Source of the DNA: DATKFM01 sp963810485
GTDB taxonomy: Bacteria > Pseudomonadota > Alphaproteobacteria > Dongiales > Dongiaceae
Reading direction: 5' to 3'
Length of the DNA: 64,000 nt
Assembly: GCA_963810485.1 (NCBI GenBank)
Contig: CAWENQ010000004.1
Coordinates: forward strand, 1,008,365-1,072,364
Both the position numbers and the translations under genes were made by a program. Positions 8,061 to 17,942 of this stretch are shown in pieces. The notes beneath the pieces were generated by a model. The model was not told the DNA's origin. It made no database searches and was given only the letters and a program-made list of their open reading frames with translations. Positions within the stretch are counted from its first letter, which is position 1; each line of letters begins with the position of its first letter.

Positions 8061-11039
8061 TCAGCCTCCGAGGATGACGTCGGCGCCGAGGGTTATCGGG
8101 CCCGTGGTCGCGAGAGTAATGACCATCTCGAAGCCAGGGATCGTATCATCGGTATCAACTCGTACCTCGACCCCAGCGCCGCTCGGCGCGATCTCGACCC
8201 GTGCCGCGCGATCCTTGGCGGCGACGCCGGCGGAGTCGAACAGCAAGTCAAGATTGATCTGGTCCTGACCGCCGGCGGGATTGCCATCAAAACCGGTGAC
8301 CGTATCATTCCCATCGAGGACATCGGTGTAGAAGACGCGATCGTTACCCTTGCTGACATCGATACTGTCGTCGCCCTTGCCGCCGACAATCACGTCATTG
8401 CCAAGGCCGCCATTGAGCGTGTCCGCACCATCGAAGCCGAACAGCCTGTTGGCGCCGTTGTTGCCGGTGATGATGTTGCCGGTGTCATTGCCCTTGCCGT
8501 CGATCGCCGCCCCACCCAGGAGCTCGAGGTTTTCCAGCCCCGTGCCGAGCGTGAACGTCACCAGACTTTGCACCTTGTCGATGCCGTCGCTGTCGAAGAT
8601 GTTGTCGCCGGTGCTGTCCACGACATAGGTATCATTGCCGTCGCCGCCAAAGAGGCTATCGCCGCCGGCGCCGCCGTTCAGGCTGTCATTGCCGATGCCG
8701 CCGGTTAGCGTGTCGTTGCCGACATTGCCGCTGAGGCTGTCGTCGCCGCCCGCACCGTCGATCTTGTCGGCGGCCTTGGTGCCGCTGATCCGATTGGCGG
8801 CTCCGTCGGCGGCGAAGACGACAGCGGCGGCCCCGAGGAAGGTGTAGTGCTCGATGCCGGGAAGTGCGTTGCTCAGCACCTGGTTCGTCCGTAGCTCGTC
8901 ATTGGTGTCGCTGCCCAACTCCGTGATCTTGTCGTCCTTGCTGTCCTGGAGATACACATCGTCGCCTTTGCCGCCGGACATCTCGTCGGCACCAGCACCC
9001 CCATTCAGTGTGTTGTTGCCATCATTGCCAATGAGGATGTTCTCGAGCCCATTGCCGGTGCCCGAGATATCCGCGATGCCGATCAGGGTCAGGTTCTCCA
9101 GATTGGCGCCGAGCACATAGCTGATCTCGCTCTCGATGGTGTCGATGCCGCCGGCGGTGCCCTTGAGCGTTTCCGTCACGATATCGCCCGTGCTGTCGAC
9201 CACATAGGTATCGTCGCCGCCAAGGCCGGCCATCTTGTCCTTGCCATCGCCGCCATCCAGCCGGTTAGCCAGGCTGTTGCCGATGAGGATATTGGCGAGA
9301 TCGTTTCCGGTCGCCAGCTTCCCGTTTCCCTCCGCGTCCAGTGTCAGGTTCTCTTCGAATTTGCCGAGCGTATAGTCGACCTTGCTGACGACGGTATCGA
9401 TGCCGCCTTTCGCTGTTCCATCAGTCTCGATGACATCGTCACCACCGGAGTCGACATAGTAGATGTCGTTGCCGAAGCTGCCGGTCAGGCTGTCATTACC
9501 GCCGGAACCATCCAGCTTGTTGGCAAAAGCATTGCCGATGATCTCATTGCCGGTGTCATTGCCGGTGCCGGCTGTTGCCTTGCCGATCAGGGTCAGGTTC
9601 TCGATTCCGACGCCCAGCGTATAGACGATGGCGCTGTCCACGCGGTCGATGCCGGATGAATCGACGATCTGGTCGAACTTGTTGTCGACGACATAGGCAT
9701 CATCGCCGTCGCCGCCCAGCAGGCTGTCGCCGCCCGCGCCGCCATTGAGCGCGTCGTCGCCGCCGAGCCCTGTAAGCGTGTCCGAGAACTTCGTGCCGGA
9801 GATCCGGTTGTTCTGGCCGTCGGCGGTGAAGTTGACGGGCGTGCCGCCCAGGAAGCTGTAGTGCTCGATGCCTGCAACCAGCTGCGAAAGCGCCTGGTTG
9901 GTACGCATCTCGTCATTCAGCGTGGCGTCGGATTCGCTGATGACATCAAACATGCTGTCCAGAAAATAGACATCGTCGCCGCCGCCGCCTGTCAGGCTGT
10001 CGCCGCCAGCACCGCCATTGACCGTGTCGTTGCCTGCGCCGCCTTCGAGCGTGTCCTTGCCGGGGCCGCCGCGCAGATCATTGGCGAACTCATTGCCGTC
10101 GATACTGTCGTTGCCCTTGCCGCCGATCGCATTCTCGATGACGACGTCGTTGGCGATCGTGAACCCGCCGCGAATGCCGTTCATCCACGAAACAAATCCA
10201 CCGGCATTCGGGCCCTCAAGTGGCGCGTCGTTCAAATTGATGACGCAGGCGCCGCCGAGATTGGCGGCGCTGATCGTGTCGATGCCGCCCGCGTCCCAGA
10301 TGCAGGCCCAGAAGGCACCGGCGGCATTGGCGCCCGGCAGCCGGTATGCATTGTTGCCGGTATGGAAGGACATGTTGGCGCCGTACATCTCCTGTAGCGC
10401 CGCGATATCGAAGGCCATGGGCGTGCCTTCCCAACCATAGGCAAAGGAGTTCCCCGGCATGACATCCCAGCCGTCATTGTAGCTCATGACCGTCCAGATG
10501 CCCTGATTCAGGCCAAGGTCGCCCGTATCGAAGGGATCGTCGACGCCAGGAAAAATCGTGGCATCCCCCTCCGATCCGCCGTCATGGGGGTGTGCGAGGC
10601 CAATTCCGTGACCGATTTCGTGAAGGACGGTAACAAACCCGTAGCCGCCTATCCTCAGGCCGGCTGCAGTCCAGCTTGGATGCTGCGCATTGAATTCGCC
10701 ATGAATGGGATCGACAGCTCCAACCGGGATTTCGTGTTGGCCGAGAGAGCCGCCGGTATAGCTGCTCGGCACCAGCCACCAGGCGATGTCACTCGCGCCA
10801 TAGCTGCCGACTTCCCGGAAATCCAGATTGCAGACGTTCTCGTAGAGTCGGAGAGCTTGGCGAAAAGCTGTCTGTTCATAACCGAACCACTGATAGCCGC
10901 CGCCACCCAGGCGGGGAATTTGACCGGCGCCGAAGTAAAAGTTGACCGGTCCATCGATCCAACGGGTACCCCAGACCAGGGAATCGATGTAGGGATTGCC
11001 GTAGCCGGAGCCGGGAAAGGAATTATCTTGCGTTGCCAT
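8061..11039 (-). CDS. Serralysin-like metalloprotease with RTX repeats (992 residues)
   Basis: Predicted secreted zinc endopeptidase. From ATG 11039, which has AGGGGG seven bases upstream and is preferred over an ATG five codons earlier, there is no Sec signal, as expected for type I secretion. The zinc motif HEIGHGIGLAH puts H140, E141, H144 and H150 in place, and the Met-turn VMSYND follows at M185-Y187, the metzincin pattern of serralysins. From about residue 310 to 880 there are blocks of calcium-binding nonapeptides (GGAGNDTL type) alternating with ENLTLIG-type segments. The last ~110 residues (DRVFYTDVLDGNDTVTGFDG onward) closely match those of the neighbouring RTX protein and are the likely secretion signal region. 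It is about twice the length of classical serralysins. No HlyB/HlyD/TolC genes are in the window. Confidence 0.9.
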   Translation of the reverse strand: MATQDNSFPGSGYGNPYIDSLVWGTRWIDGPVNFYFGAGQIPRLGGGGYQWFGYEQTAFRQALRLYENVCNLDFREVGSYGASDIAWWLVPSSYTGGSLGQHEIPVGAVDPIHGEFNAQHPSWTAAGLRIGGYGFVTVLHEIGHGIGLAHPHDGGSEGDATIFPGVDDPFDTGDLGLNQGIWTVMSYNDGWDVMPGNSFAYGWEGTPMAFDIAALQEMYGANMSFHTGNNAYRLPGANAAGAFWACIWDAGGIDTISAANLGGACVINLNDAPLEGPNAGGFVSWMNGIRGGFTIANDVVIENAIGGKGNDSIDGNEFANDLRGGPGKDTLEGGAGNDTVNGGAGGDSLTGGGGDDVYFLDSMFDVISESDATLNDEMRTNQALSQLVAGIEHYSFLGGTPVNFTADGQNNRISGTKFSDTLTGLGGDDALNGGAGGDSLLGGDGDDAYVVDNKFDQIVDSSGIDRVDSAIVYTLGVGIENLTLIGKATAGTGNDTGNEIIGNAFANKLDGSGGNDSLTGSFGNDIYYVDSGGDDVIETDGTAKGGIDTVVSKVDYTLGKFEENLTLDAEGNGKLATGNDLANILIGNSLANRLDGGDGKDKMAGLGGDDTYVVDSTGDIVTETLKGTAGGIDTIESEISYVLGANLENLTLIGIADISGTGNGLENILIGNDGNNTLNGGAGADEMSGGKGDDVYLQDSKDDKITELGSDTNDELRTNQVLSNALPGIEHYTFLGAAAVVFAADGAANRISGTKAADKIDGAGGDDSLSGNVGNDTLTGGIGNDSLNGGAGGDSLFGGDGNDTYVVDSTGDNIFDSDGIDKVQSLVTFTLGTGLENLELLGGAAIDGKGNDTGNIITGNNGANRLFGFDGADTLNGGLGNDVIVGGKGDDSIDVSKGNDRVFYTDVLDGNDTVTGFDGNPAGGQDQINLDLLFDSAGVAAKDRAARVEIAPSGAGVEVRVDTDDTIPGFEMVITLATTGPITLGADVILGG

Positions 11040-11266
11040 GGGCGCCCCCTCCATCGATCCGGCTGCGCGCCAATTGATCTGGCGTCTTGTTCGCGATGCG
11101 GCCGGACACGCGTTCCACCCTGTTTTGCAGAACTTGCAAACAGCTGCTGTTGGCTACATTCGAACCGCTCTAAGAGAGCAGTTCACGCAACTGTCAGCGG
11201 TGCAATGCAGCAAAATGAATACTAGCAGAAATGTTTTCTGGAGTCTTTGACGATATCACGCAGCAT

Positions 11267-14200
11267 TCACGAGCCCAGCACCACGTCCGCCCCCAGGGTG
11301 ATCGTATCCGCCGTATTCAGAGTCACCGCCACGAGTTCGTAACCGTTGCCAGCATCGCCGTCCGCATCGACGCGCACTTCGACCTCTTCGCCGTCATCGA
11401 ACACGCCGACACGCGAGGCGCGGTCCTTGCCCGCGATCTTCAGGGAGTCGAGCAGCAGATCCAGATTGACCTGATCCTGGCCGCCAGCAGCCGCGCCATC
11501 GAAGGCGGTCACGATATCGCCGGCATCGATGACGTTTGTATAAAACAGCCGGTCGTTTCCCAGGCTGGTATCGATATTGTCGGCGCCGGCGCCGCCGGCG
11601 ACAACATCGTTGCCCGCGCCGCCATTCAGGCTGTCGGCGCCGTCGCCGCCGAGCAGCCGGTCGTTGCCAGCACCGCCCAGTAATGTGTCTTCGCCGAGAT
11701 CGCCATTGAGGACGTTATTGCCGGTGTTGCCGGTGATGACATTGGCAGCGCCATTGCCGGTGCCGCTGATAGCCCCATTGCCTAGAAGCTGCAAATCCTC
11801 CAGGTCGGCGCCGAGCGTCAGGGAGACGGTGGATTGGACGGTATCGGCACCGCCGCTGTCGGCGATCTTGTCGCCCGGGCTGTTGACGATATAGGTATCG
11901 TTGCCCTCGCCGCCGGCCATGCTGTCATTGCCGGCCCCGCCGTCGAGCGTGTCGTCGCCCTTGCCGCCGTTCAACGTATCGTTGCCTGCGCCACCGCGCA
12001 GCTTGTTGAGCCCGTCATTGCCCTCGATGAGATTGGCGACCGCATTGCCTGTGCCGTTGAGGTCTCCATCACCCAACAGTGTCAGCTGCTCCACATTGCC
12101 GATGAGCGTGTAGGAGACCTGGCTTTCGACGGTATCGTAGCCGCCCTTGGCGCCGGCAATGCTCTCCAGCGCCAGTTCGCCCTCGTTGTCGACCCGATAG
12201 AGATCATTGCCCGCGCCGCCGGTCATCTGATCCAGGCCGAGGCCGCCATCGAGCGTGTTATCGAGGGCGTTGCCCACGAGGACGTTGTTCAGTTCATTGC
12301 CGGTGGCCGTGGCGGCTTTGCCTTTCGCATCCAGGACCAGCCGTTCTTCATTGGCGCCGAGGGCGTAGTCCACCTTGCTGAAGATGGTATCGATACCGCC
12401 CATCGGGCCGCCGGTCTCCACGACATCGTCGCCGGCAACGTCGACGACATAGACATCGTTGCCGCCGCCACCGGTGAGCGTGTCTTCGCCGGCACCGCCG
12501 TCGAGCCGGTTGGCGGCGGCATTGCCCACGAGGATGTTGTTCAGTTCATTGCCCGTGCCGTTCAGCGGCATGGCGCCCATCAGCTCGAGATTTTCGAGTC
12601 CGGCCCCCAGCCTGTAGGAGACCGTGCTTTTCACGCTGTCGATGTCGCTGGTGCTGCCGAACGCCTCGCTGATGAAGTCCTTGAAATTGTCGACATAGTA
12701 AAGGTCATTGCCGAGATCACCTTCCATGCGGTCGATCCCGCCGCCACCGTTCAAGGTATCGTTGCCCCCATTGCCGATCAGCCAGTCATCGCCGCCGCGG
12801 CCTGCGATCGAATTGTCGCCGTCATTGCCGATCAGGAAATTGGCCCCGCCCGTTCCCGCGGCATTCAGGGCGTCAGTCCCCAACAGCGCGTGGATCTCCA
12901 TGCCAGGGAACTTGTCGGTCAGGAGGTCGAAGGACACCGAAACGACCACGGCGTCGATACCGCCGCTGTCGAAGATGACATCGTCGGAGTCGCCGAGGAA
13001 ATAGGTGTCATTGCCGCCGCCGCCGTTCAGCGTGTCGGCGCCGTCCTCGCCGTCGAGGATATCGTCATGGGCGCCGCCGAGGAGCAGATCATTGCCGGCG
13101 CCGCCGATCAGCGTGTCATTGAACGCGGCGCCGTTGATCGTGTCGTTGAAATCGGTTCCAATGACAAGGTTCCATGAGTTGGTCGCCTTGAAGTTGACCG
13201 GCGCGTCTCCGATGAACTGATAGTAGCTGATGAAGCTAAGGCCCCGGGTCAGGGATTGATTGGTGATCAGCGCGTTATTTCCGGAGATGTCCTCGATCTT
13301 GTCGTCGGCGTCCGTCTGAATGAAGAGATCGTCGCCGATGCCGCCGATCATCGTGTCGGCGCCGGCGCCGCCGTCGAGGGTATCTTCGCCATCACTGCCA
13401 ACGAGCTTGTCATCGCCCTCCTCACCGCTGAGGTCGCCGCCCGGGTGGTTCTGCGATGCAAGATCCCCGGCGAATAGCACGTCGTCTCCGGCACCGCCGA
13501 ACCCGACGAGGCCGCCAAAGGTGCCCTGCAGGGTATCGTTCCCCTCTCCGCCATCAACGAACGGGCGCGAGCCCTTTAGCAGGTCGGCGCCTGCGCCGCC
13601 GAGCATGACGGAGCCGCCTTCCAATGTATCATTGCCGTCATTGCCGGTGAGCGAGTCGGCGCCGGCACCGCCGCCGCCGAGGGAATCGTTGCCGCTGCTG
13701 CCGGTCAACGTGTCGGCGCCGACAGTGCCGATGAAGCCTTCTACATTCTTGAGCTTGTCGACGCCAAGCCCGATGGCGGAAAGATCGGCCGTGAAATATT
13801 CACCTGCTTCACCGACAGTGAGATTCAATCCCGCGGACGACGAAGTGTCGAATTGCACGATATCGACGCCCTCGCCGCCATCGATCAGGTCGTTGCCCGT
13901 TCCGCCGTCGATGCTGTCATTGCCGCTGGCGCCGTCGATCGTGTCGTCGCCGCCAAGGCCGTAGATGGTATTGTCGGCATTATTGCCCATGAGGATATTG
14001 GCTACGTCATTGCCGCCGAAGTTCGTAGCCTTATCGCCAGTGAGAACAATATTCTCGACAGCACTGGAAAACGAAAAAGAACCGACCGAAGTATAGACTG
14101 TATCGGTCCCTTCGCCGGCTACTTCGCCGACCATGTCCTGGACGTCATCAACATAGTATGAATCATTCCCAGCGCCGCCAGACATCGCGTCGGCACCGGC

Positions 14201-15745
14201 GCCGCCGTCCAACGTGTCATCTCCGCCATAGCCGAGGAGGGTATCGTTGTCCTCGAGACCGGCGAGCTTGTTTTCCGCAGATGTTCCTTCGATGCGGTTT
14301 GCCGCCTTGTTGCCGGTACCATCGATAGCGTCTGTCCCCGTCAGGAACAGCCACTCGACATCTTTCCCCAGAACGTAAGTCACCGAACTATGGACCGTAT
14401 CCAAAGCGGCGTCGGCAGCGGTCTCGATCACCGTGTCGCCCGCATCGTCGACGAAATACGTGTCCTGACCTTTGCCGCCCGCCATGGTGTCGGCACCGGC
14501 GCCGCCGTCGAGCGTATCGTCGCCGCTGCCGCCCGTTAGGGAGTCGTTCCCTTCGCCGGTGAGGAAGACATTGTTGGCCGAATCGCCGGCGAGCGTGTCC
14601 GCGAAGTCGCTGCCGATGACGCCTTCAATGCCGCGGTAGGTGTCCTTGCCGAGGCCGACAGCCGACAGGTCCAGCACCGTATCGGCGTTCGACGTCACCA
14701 AGTCGAATTTGACGCTACCGCTCGCACCGGAGAGATCCATCACGTCGGTATCGACAGAGGAATCGGACTCGGTGTGACCCTGGAGCGTGTCGTTGCCGGC
14801 GCCGCCTCTCAAAGTGTCGCTGCCATTGTGGCCCGCCAGGTAGTCGTTCGACGCGGACCCGATCAGCAAGTCATTGCCGCCGGTCCCGATGACGCCTTCG
14901 ATATTGCTGTAGGTATCCTTGCCGAGGCCGACCCCGGTAAGATCGACCGTTGTATCCACTGAGGATTGAACGAGTGAGAAGGTGACTCCATCCGAAGCAT
15001 TCGTGCCCATGGGACTAAGGCTGATGACGTCGAAACCGGAACCGCCATCGACGGTATCGTCGCCAAGGAATCCGTCGATAGTGTCGTTTCCGGCCAGCCC
15101 GTTCAGCTCATTGTTCTGGATGTTTCCCGAGATCGTGTTGTCGAGCTCGTTGCCGGTGCCGACGACGGCGGCGGCCATTGTAATCAGCGTCAAATTCTCG
15201 ACGTTAGCAGCCAGCGTGTGATCGGCGGCGCTTTCCACGGTATCAATGCCCTGATCCTTGCCTTCGCTGACGATGTCGGCCTTGTCGTCAACCTGGTAGA
15301 GATCGCTGCCTGCACCGCCGGACATGCTGTCCGCGCCCGTGCCGCCATCGAGATAATCGTTGTCATCAAGGCCGACCAGGGTGTCCTTGCCGCCGAAGCC
15401 CAGGAGATGGTCGTTCAGAGATGAGCCGGTGATGCTGTCGGCGCCGGCAAACAGCACGTCATCGACCGGCTCGAACGCAAACGGAAACTCGTTGACCGGC
15501 GTCGAGATATCCGTGACCTGGTACTGAATGTTATTTTCGACATGCGTCCAGCTGGCGATCGTACCGCCCACCAGCTTGTTGGACGGGTCATAGGTGAAGT
15601 CGCTGTCGGCGCTGACAAATTCGTCGTAGTTGCTGGGATGGCCGCGACGGAACACCGTTGAGGTCGTTTCCGCAACCGCGCCATTGATCGGAACGATGCT
15701 CCCCATGACGACGCGGGAGTCGTCGATCGAAGTTACTGTGGCCAT
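11267..15745 (-). CDS. Giant RTX calcium-binding repeat protein (1492 residues)
   Basis: Acidic, Gly/Asp/Asn-rich protein with no Sec signal. After about 100 unique residues (including a YDEFVSADSDFTYDPSNK stretch) nearly all the rest is RTX nonapeptide blocks (GGxGxDxL) interleaved with segments such as GTGNELDN and VENLTLI. The C-terminal ~110 residues (DRLFYTNVIDAGDIVTAFDG, GGQDQVNLDLLLDS, TLGADVVLGS) match the end of the protease encoded next door, pointing to a shared type I secretion apparatus. I see no enzymatic domain. It could be a surface or biofilm protein, but that is inferred from composition. The two genes share a strand, about 230 bases apart. Confidence 0.88.
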   Translation of the reverse strand: MATVTSIDDSRVVMGSIVPINGAVAETTSTVFRRGHPSNYDEFVSADSDFTYDPSNKLVGGTIASWTHVENNIQYQVTDISTPVNEFPFAFEPVDDVLFAGADSITGSSLNDHLLGFGGKDTLVGLDDNDYLDGGTGADSMSGGAGSDLYQVDDKADIVSEGKDQGIDTVESAADHTLAANVENLTLITMAAAVVGTGNELDNTISGNIQNNELNGLAGNDTIDGFLGDDTVDGGSGFDVISLSPMGTNASDGVTFSLVQSSVDTTVDLTGVGLGKDTYSNIEGVIGTGGNDLLIGSASNDYLAGHNGSDTLRGGAGNDTLQGHTESDSSVDTDVMDLSGASGSVKFDLVTSNADTVLDLSAVGLGKDTYRGIEGVIGSDFADTLAGDSANNVFLTGEGNDSLTGGSGDDTLDGGAGADTMAGGKGQDTYFVDDAGDTVIETAADAALDTVHSSVTYVLGKDVEWLFLTGTDAIDGTGNKAANRIEGTSAENKLAGLEDNDTLLGYGGDDTLDGGAGADAMSGGAGNDSYYVDDVQDMVGEVAGEGTDTVYTSVGSFSFSSAVENIVLTGDKATNFGGNDVANILMGNNADNTIYGLGGDDTIDGASGNDSIDGGTGNDLIDGGEGVDIVQFDTSSSAGLNLTVGEAGEYFTADLSAIGLGVDKLKNVEGFIGTVGADTLTGSSGNDSLGGGGAGADSLTGNDGNDTLEGGSVMLGGAGADLLKGSRPFVDGGEGNDTLQGTFGGLVGFGGAGDDVLFAGDLASQNHPGGDLSGEEGDDKLVGSDGEDTLDGGAGADTMIGGIGDDLFIQTDADDKIEDISGNNALITNQSLTRGLSFISYYQFIGDAPVNFKATNSWNLVIGTDFNDTINGAAFNDTLIGGAGNDLLLGGAHDDILDGEDGADTLNGGGGNDTYFLGDSDDVIFDSGGIDAVVVSVSFDLLTDKFPGMEIHALLGTDALNAAGTGGANFLIGNDGDNSIAGRGGDDWLIGNGGNDTLNGGGGIDRMEGDLGNDLYYVDNFKDFISEAFGSTSDIDSVKSTVSYRLGAGLENLELMGAMPLNGTGNELNNILVGNAAANRLDGGAGEDTLTGGGGNDVYVVDVAGDDVVETGGPMGGIDTIFSKVDYALGANEERLVLDAKGKAATATGNELNNVLVGNALDNTLDGGLGLDQMTGGAGNDLYRVDNEGELALESIAGAKGGYDTVESQVSYTLIGNVEQLTLLGDGDLNGTGNAVANLIEGNDGLNKLRGGAGNDTLNGGKGDDTLDGGAGNDSMAGGEGNDTYIVNSPGDKIADSGGADTVQSTVSLTLGADLEDLQLLGNGAISGTGNGAANVITGNTGNNVLNGDLGEDTLLGGAGNDRLLGGDGADSLNGGAGNDVVAGGAGADNIDTSLGNDRLFYTNVIDAGDIVTAFDGAAAGGQDQVNLDLLLDSLKIAGKDRASRVGVFDDGEEVEVRVDADGDAGNGYELVAVTLNTADTITLGADVVLGS

Positions 15746-15981
15746 CCTGTATTCCTTCCAGACACTGCGGCGCCAATTAGTGTTCGCGGTCAGGCGCTTG
15801 TTTTATTTGTCTCAAAGTTTAGTCGAATACAGTTTTTCTCGCTAGCATGTCTTTTCAGTGCCAGGGCAATGACTTAAGGGTCATTGCGACGACTTGGAAG
15901 ATCTTCGAAAGATGCGAAAGGCGGAAAGCGAGAAGGCGCCGGTGACTTGCGGCACCTAAAACAACCGCCGGCTTGGCGCCG

Positions 15982-16848
15982 CTACTTCCCGCTGCGGAAG
16001 GGGTGCGCCGGATAAACGCCGAGGATCTTCACCTCGCGGGAGAAGAAGCTGAGCTCTTCCAGCGCCAGGCGCACCGAGCGCTGGTCGGGATGGCCCTCGA
16101 TATCGGCGTAGAACTGCGCCACGGTGAAGCGCTCGTCCAGGATGTAGCTCTCCAGTTTCACGATATTGACCCCGTTGGTGGCAAAGCCGCCGAGCGCCTT
16201 GTAAAGCGCCGCCGGCACGCTGCGCACGCGAAAGACGAAGCTGGTGATGATCAGTCCGGCCGCGGGATCGGGATCCAGCGGCTCCCGGCGCATGATGACA
16301 AAGCGCGTGGTGTTGTGCTTGCCGTCGGCGATGTCGCCGCGCAGCGACACCAGGCCATAGATCCGACCCGCCAGTTCCGAGGCGATCGCGGCTTGCGTGA
16401 CGTCGCCGGCCTTCGCCACGTCGGCGGCGGCGCCGGCGGTGTCGGCATGGACGATCGCCTTCAGGCCAAGCTCGTTGATGATCTTGCGGCATTGCGGCAG
16501 GGCATGCACATGGCTGTGCACGGTCTTGATCGTCTGCAGCGTGGCGCCCTTGGGCGCCAGCAGATGATGCACCACCCGCTGGAAATGCTCGCCGATGATA
16601 TGCAGGCCAGATTCCGGCATCAGGTGATGCACATCGGCGACCCGGCCGGCCAGGGAATTGTCGATCGCGATCATCGCCAGCGCGGCGCGGCCTTCGCGCG
16701 CGGCGTTGAACGTCTCCTCGAACGTGTCGCAGGGCAGCGTCGCCATGTCCGGATAGGCGGTGCGGCAGGCAAGATCGCCATAGGCGCCGGAAGCGCCCTG
16801 GAAGGCGATGCAATTTGCGGGATCGGTGGCGGCGGACGCGACGGCCAT
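15982..16848 (-). CDS. pheA: Prephenate dehydratase
   Basis: Converts prephenate to phenylpyruvate in phenylalanine synthesis. The 288-residue monofunctional form starts IAFQGASGAYGD near residue 14, has the substrate-site TRF (KHNTTRFVIM, about residue 200), and ends with an ACT domain for phenylalanine feedback (GFATNGVNIVKLESY). The usual AIENS-like motif reads AIDNS, a mild variant also found in alphaproteobacteria. kdsB lies 26 bases upstream on the same strand, so the two are probably co-transcribed. Confidence 0.94.
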   Translation of the reverse strand: MAVASAATDPANCIAFQGASGAYGDLACRTAYPDMATLPCDTFEETFNAAREGRAALAMIAIDNSLAGRVADVHHLMPESGLHIIGEHFQRVVHHLLAPKGATLQTIKTVHSHVHALPQCRKIINELGLKAIVHADTAGAAADVAKAGDVTQAAIASELAGRIYGLVSLRGDIADGKHNTTRFVIMRREPLDPDPAAGLIITSFVFRVRSVPAALYKALGGFATNGVNIVKLESYILDERFTVAQFYADIEGHPDQRSVRLALEELSFFSREVKILGVYPAHPFRSGK

Positions 16849-16874
16849 GGCTTTCGGTGTTGCGGCTGATGTTG

Positions 16875-17693
16875 TCAGTTCGATGTCGGGTTTTTACCCG
16901 CCAGGATGGCGCGGGCGCGCTCGAGGTCGGCGGGAGTATCGACACCGAGCGGAACCAAGTCAACGAGCGCGGCATCGATGCGCATGCCCGCATCGAGAGC
17001 GCGCAGCTGCTCAAGCCGTTCGCGCTTCTCCAGCGGCGCCGGCGGCAGGGCGACAAAGCGCTCGAGGGCGGCGCGGCGATAGGCATAAATACCGATGTGG
17101 TGGTAATGCGGCCCTTCGCCCGAGGGCACGGGCAGGCGGCTGAAGTAAAGCGCCCGGCCGACCGGCTGATGGCGCGCCATCATCCGTTCGTCGAACGCCA
17201 CCGCCGCCTTCACCACATTGGGATTGTCGCGCTCAGCGTCGCTGGTGATGCGGGTGACCACGGTGCCGATATCCACGGCCGGATCGGCCAGCGCCGCCAA
17301 GGCCGCGCGGAGGGCAGTGGGCGCCATGGTCGGCAGGTCGCCCTGCATGTTCACCACGGCGTCGTGCCGCCCCTGGGGATCGGCCGCCTGCAGCGCCTCG
17401 GCGACGCGGTCGGAGCCGGAAGGATGCTCCGGCCGCGTGAGGATGGCGGTGCCGCCGGCGGCGCGGACGGCGTCGGCGATCTCCGGCTCGGCGCAGGCCA
17501 CCAAGACCGGGCCGATGTCAGCCTCCGCCGCCCGGCGCCAGACCTGGACGATCATCGGCTGGCCGCCGATATCGGCCAGCGGCTTGCGCGGCAGCCGCAC
17601 CGAGGCGAGTCGCGACGGGATGATCACGATCGGGTTCGCAACGGGCCGCCGCGAAGGACCGGCATCGGCCGCTTTGGCAAGGGCGGAGGTCAC
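16875..17693 (-). CDS. kdsB: 3-deoxy-manno-octulosonate cytidylyltransferase
   Basis: Activates Kdo with CTP (CMP-Kdo) for the inner core of lipopolysaccharide. The sequence shows IVIIPSRLASVRLPRKPLADI (nucleotide-binding loop with R and K), TRPEHPSGSDRVAEAL, VVNMQGDLPTM, and the late GIYAYRRAALERFV and PPAPLEKRERLEQLRAL segments that define the family. At 272 residues it is slightly long because of about 20 extra N-terminal residues; the first ATG is used, but a later start cannot be excluded. It lies upstream of pheA and divergent from the cytochrome gene. Confidence 0.94.
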   Translation of the reverse strand: MTSALAKAADAGPSRRPVANPIVIIPSRLASVRLPRKPLADIGGQPMIVQVWRRAAEADIGPVLVACAEPEIADAVRAAGGTAILTRPEHPSGSDRVAEALQAADPQGRHDAVVNMQGDLPTMAPTALRAALAALADPAVDIGTVVTRITSDAERDNPNVVKAAVAFDERMMARHQPVGRALYFSRLPVPSGEGPHYHHIGIYAYRRAALERFVALPPAPLEKRERLEQLRALDAGMRIDAALVDLVPLGVDTPADLERARAILAGKNPTSN

Positions 17694-17942
17694 TTGATTT
17701 CAGTCCTCTGCGATATCGGTGGCACGGCAATTCAATCTTTCGAATCAGCGGGTTGCGACATATTGCCGCGCACGCATGGGCAGCCGCAACTTAGCCTGCG
17801 CTGGCATAAGGGAAAACCGCCAATCGGCGGTGGGGCCATTGGACAGCGCGCAGCCGAGTCATTACATTCCGCGCCCGCCGATGGGCGGCCTGTTCGCAGT
17901 GCGCCTCATGGTATGAATCTATGGCGCCCAAGGGGGTTGCGG

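Noticed and set aside
11834..13177. Long plus-strand frame opposite the giant RTX gene
   Set aside because: Antisense of repetitive Gly/Asp codons gives long stop-free Ala/Val/Ile repeats with no motif.
16815..17942. Upstream extension of the cytochrome frame
   Set aside because: It runs antisense through kdsB and would bury the membrane anchor in the middle of the protein.
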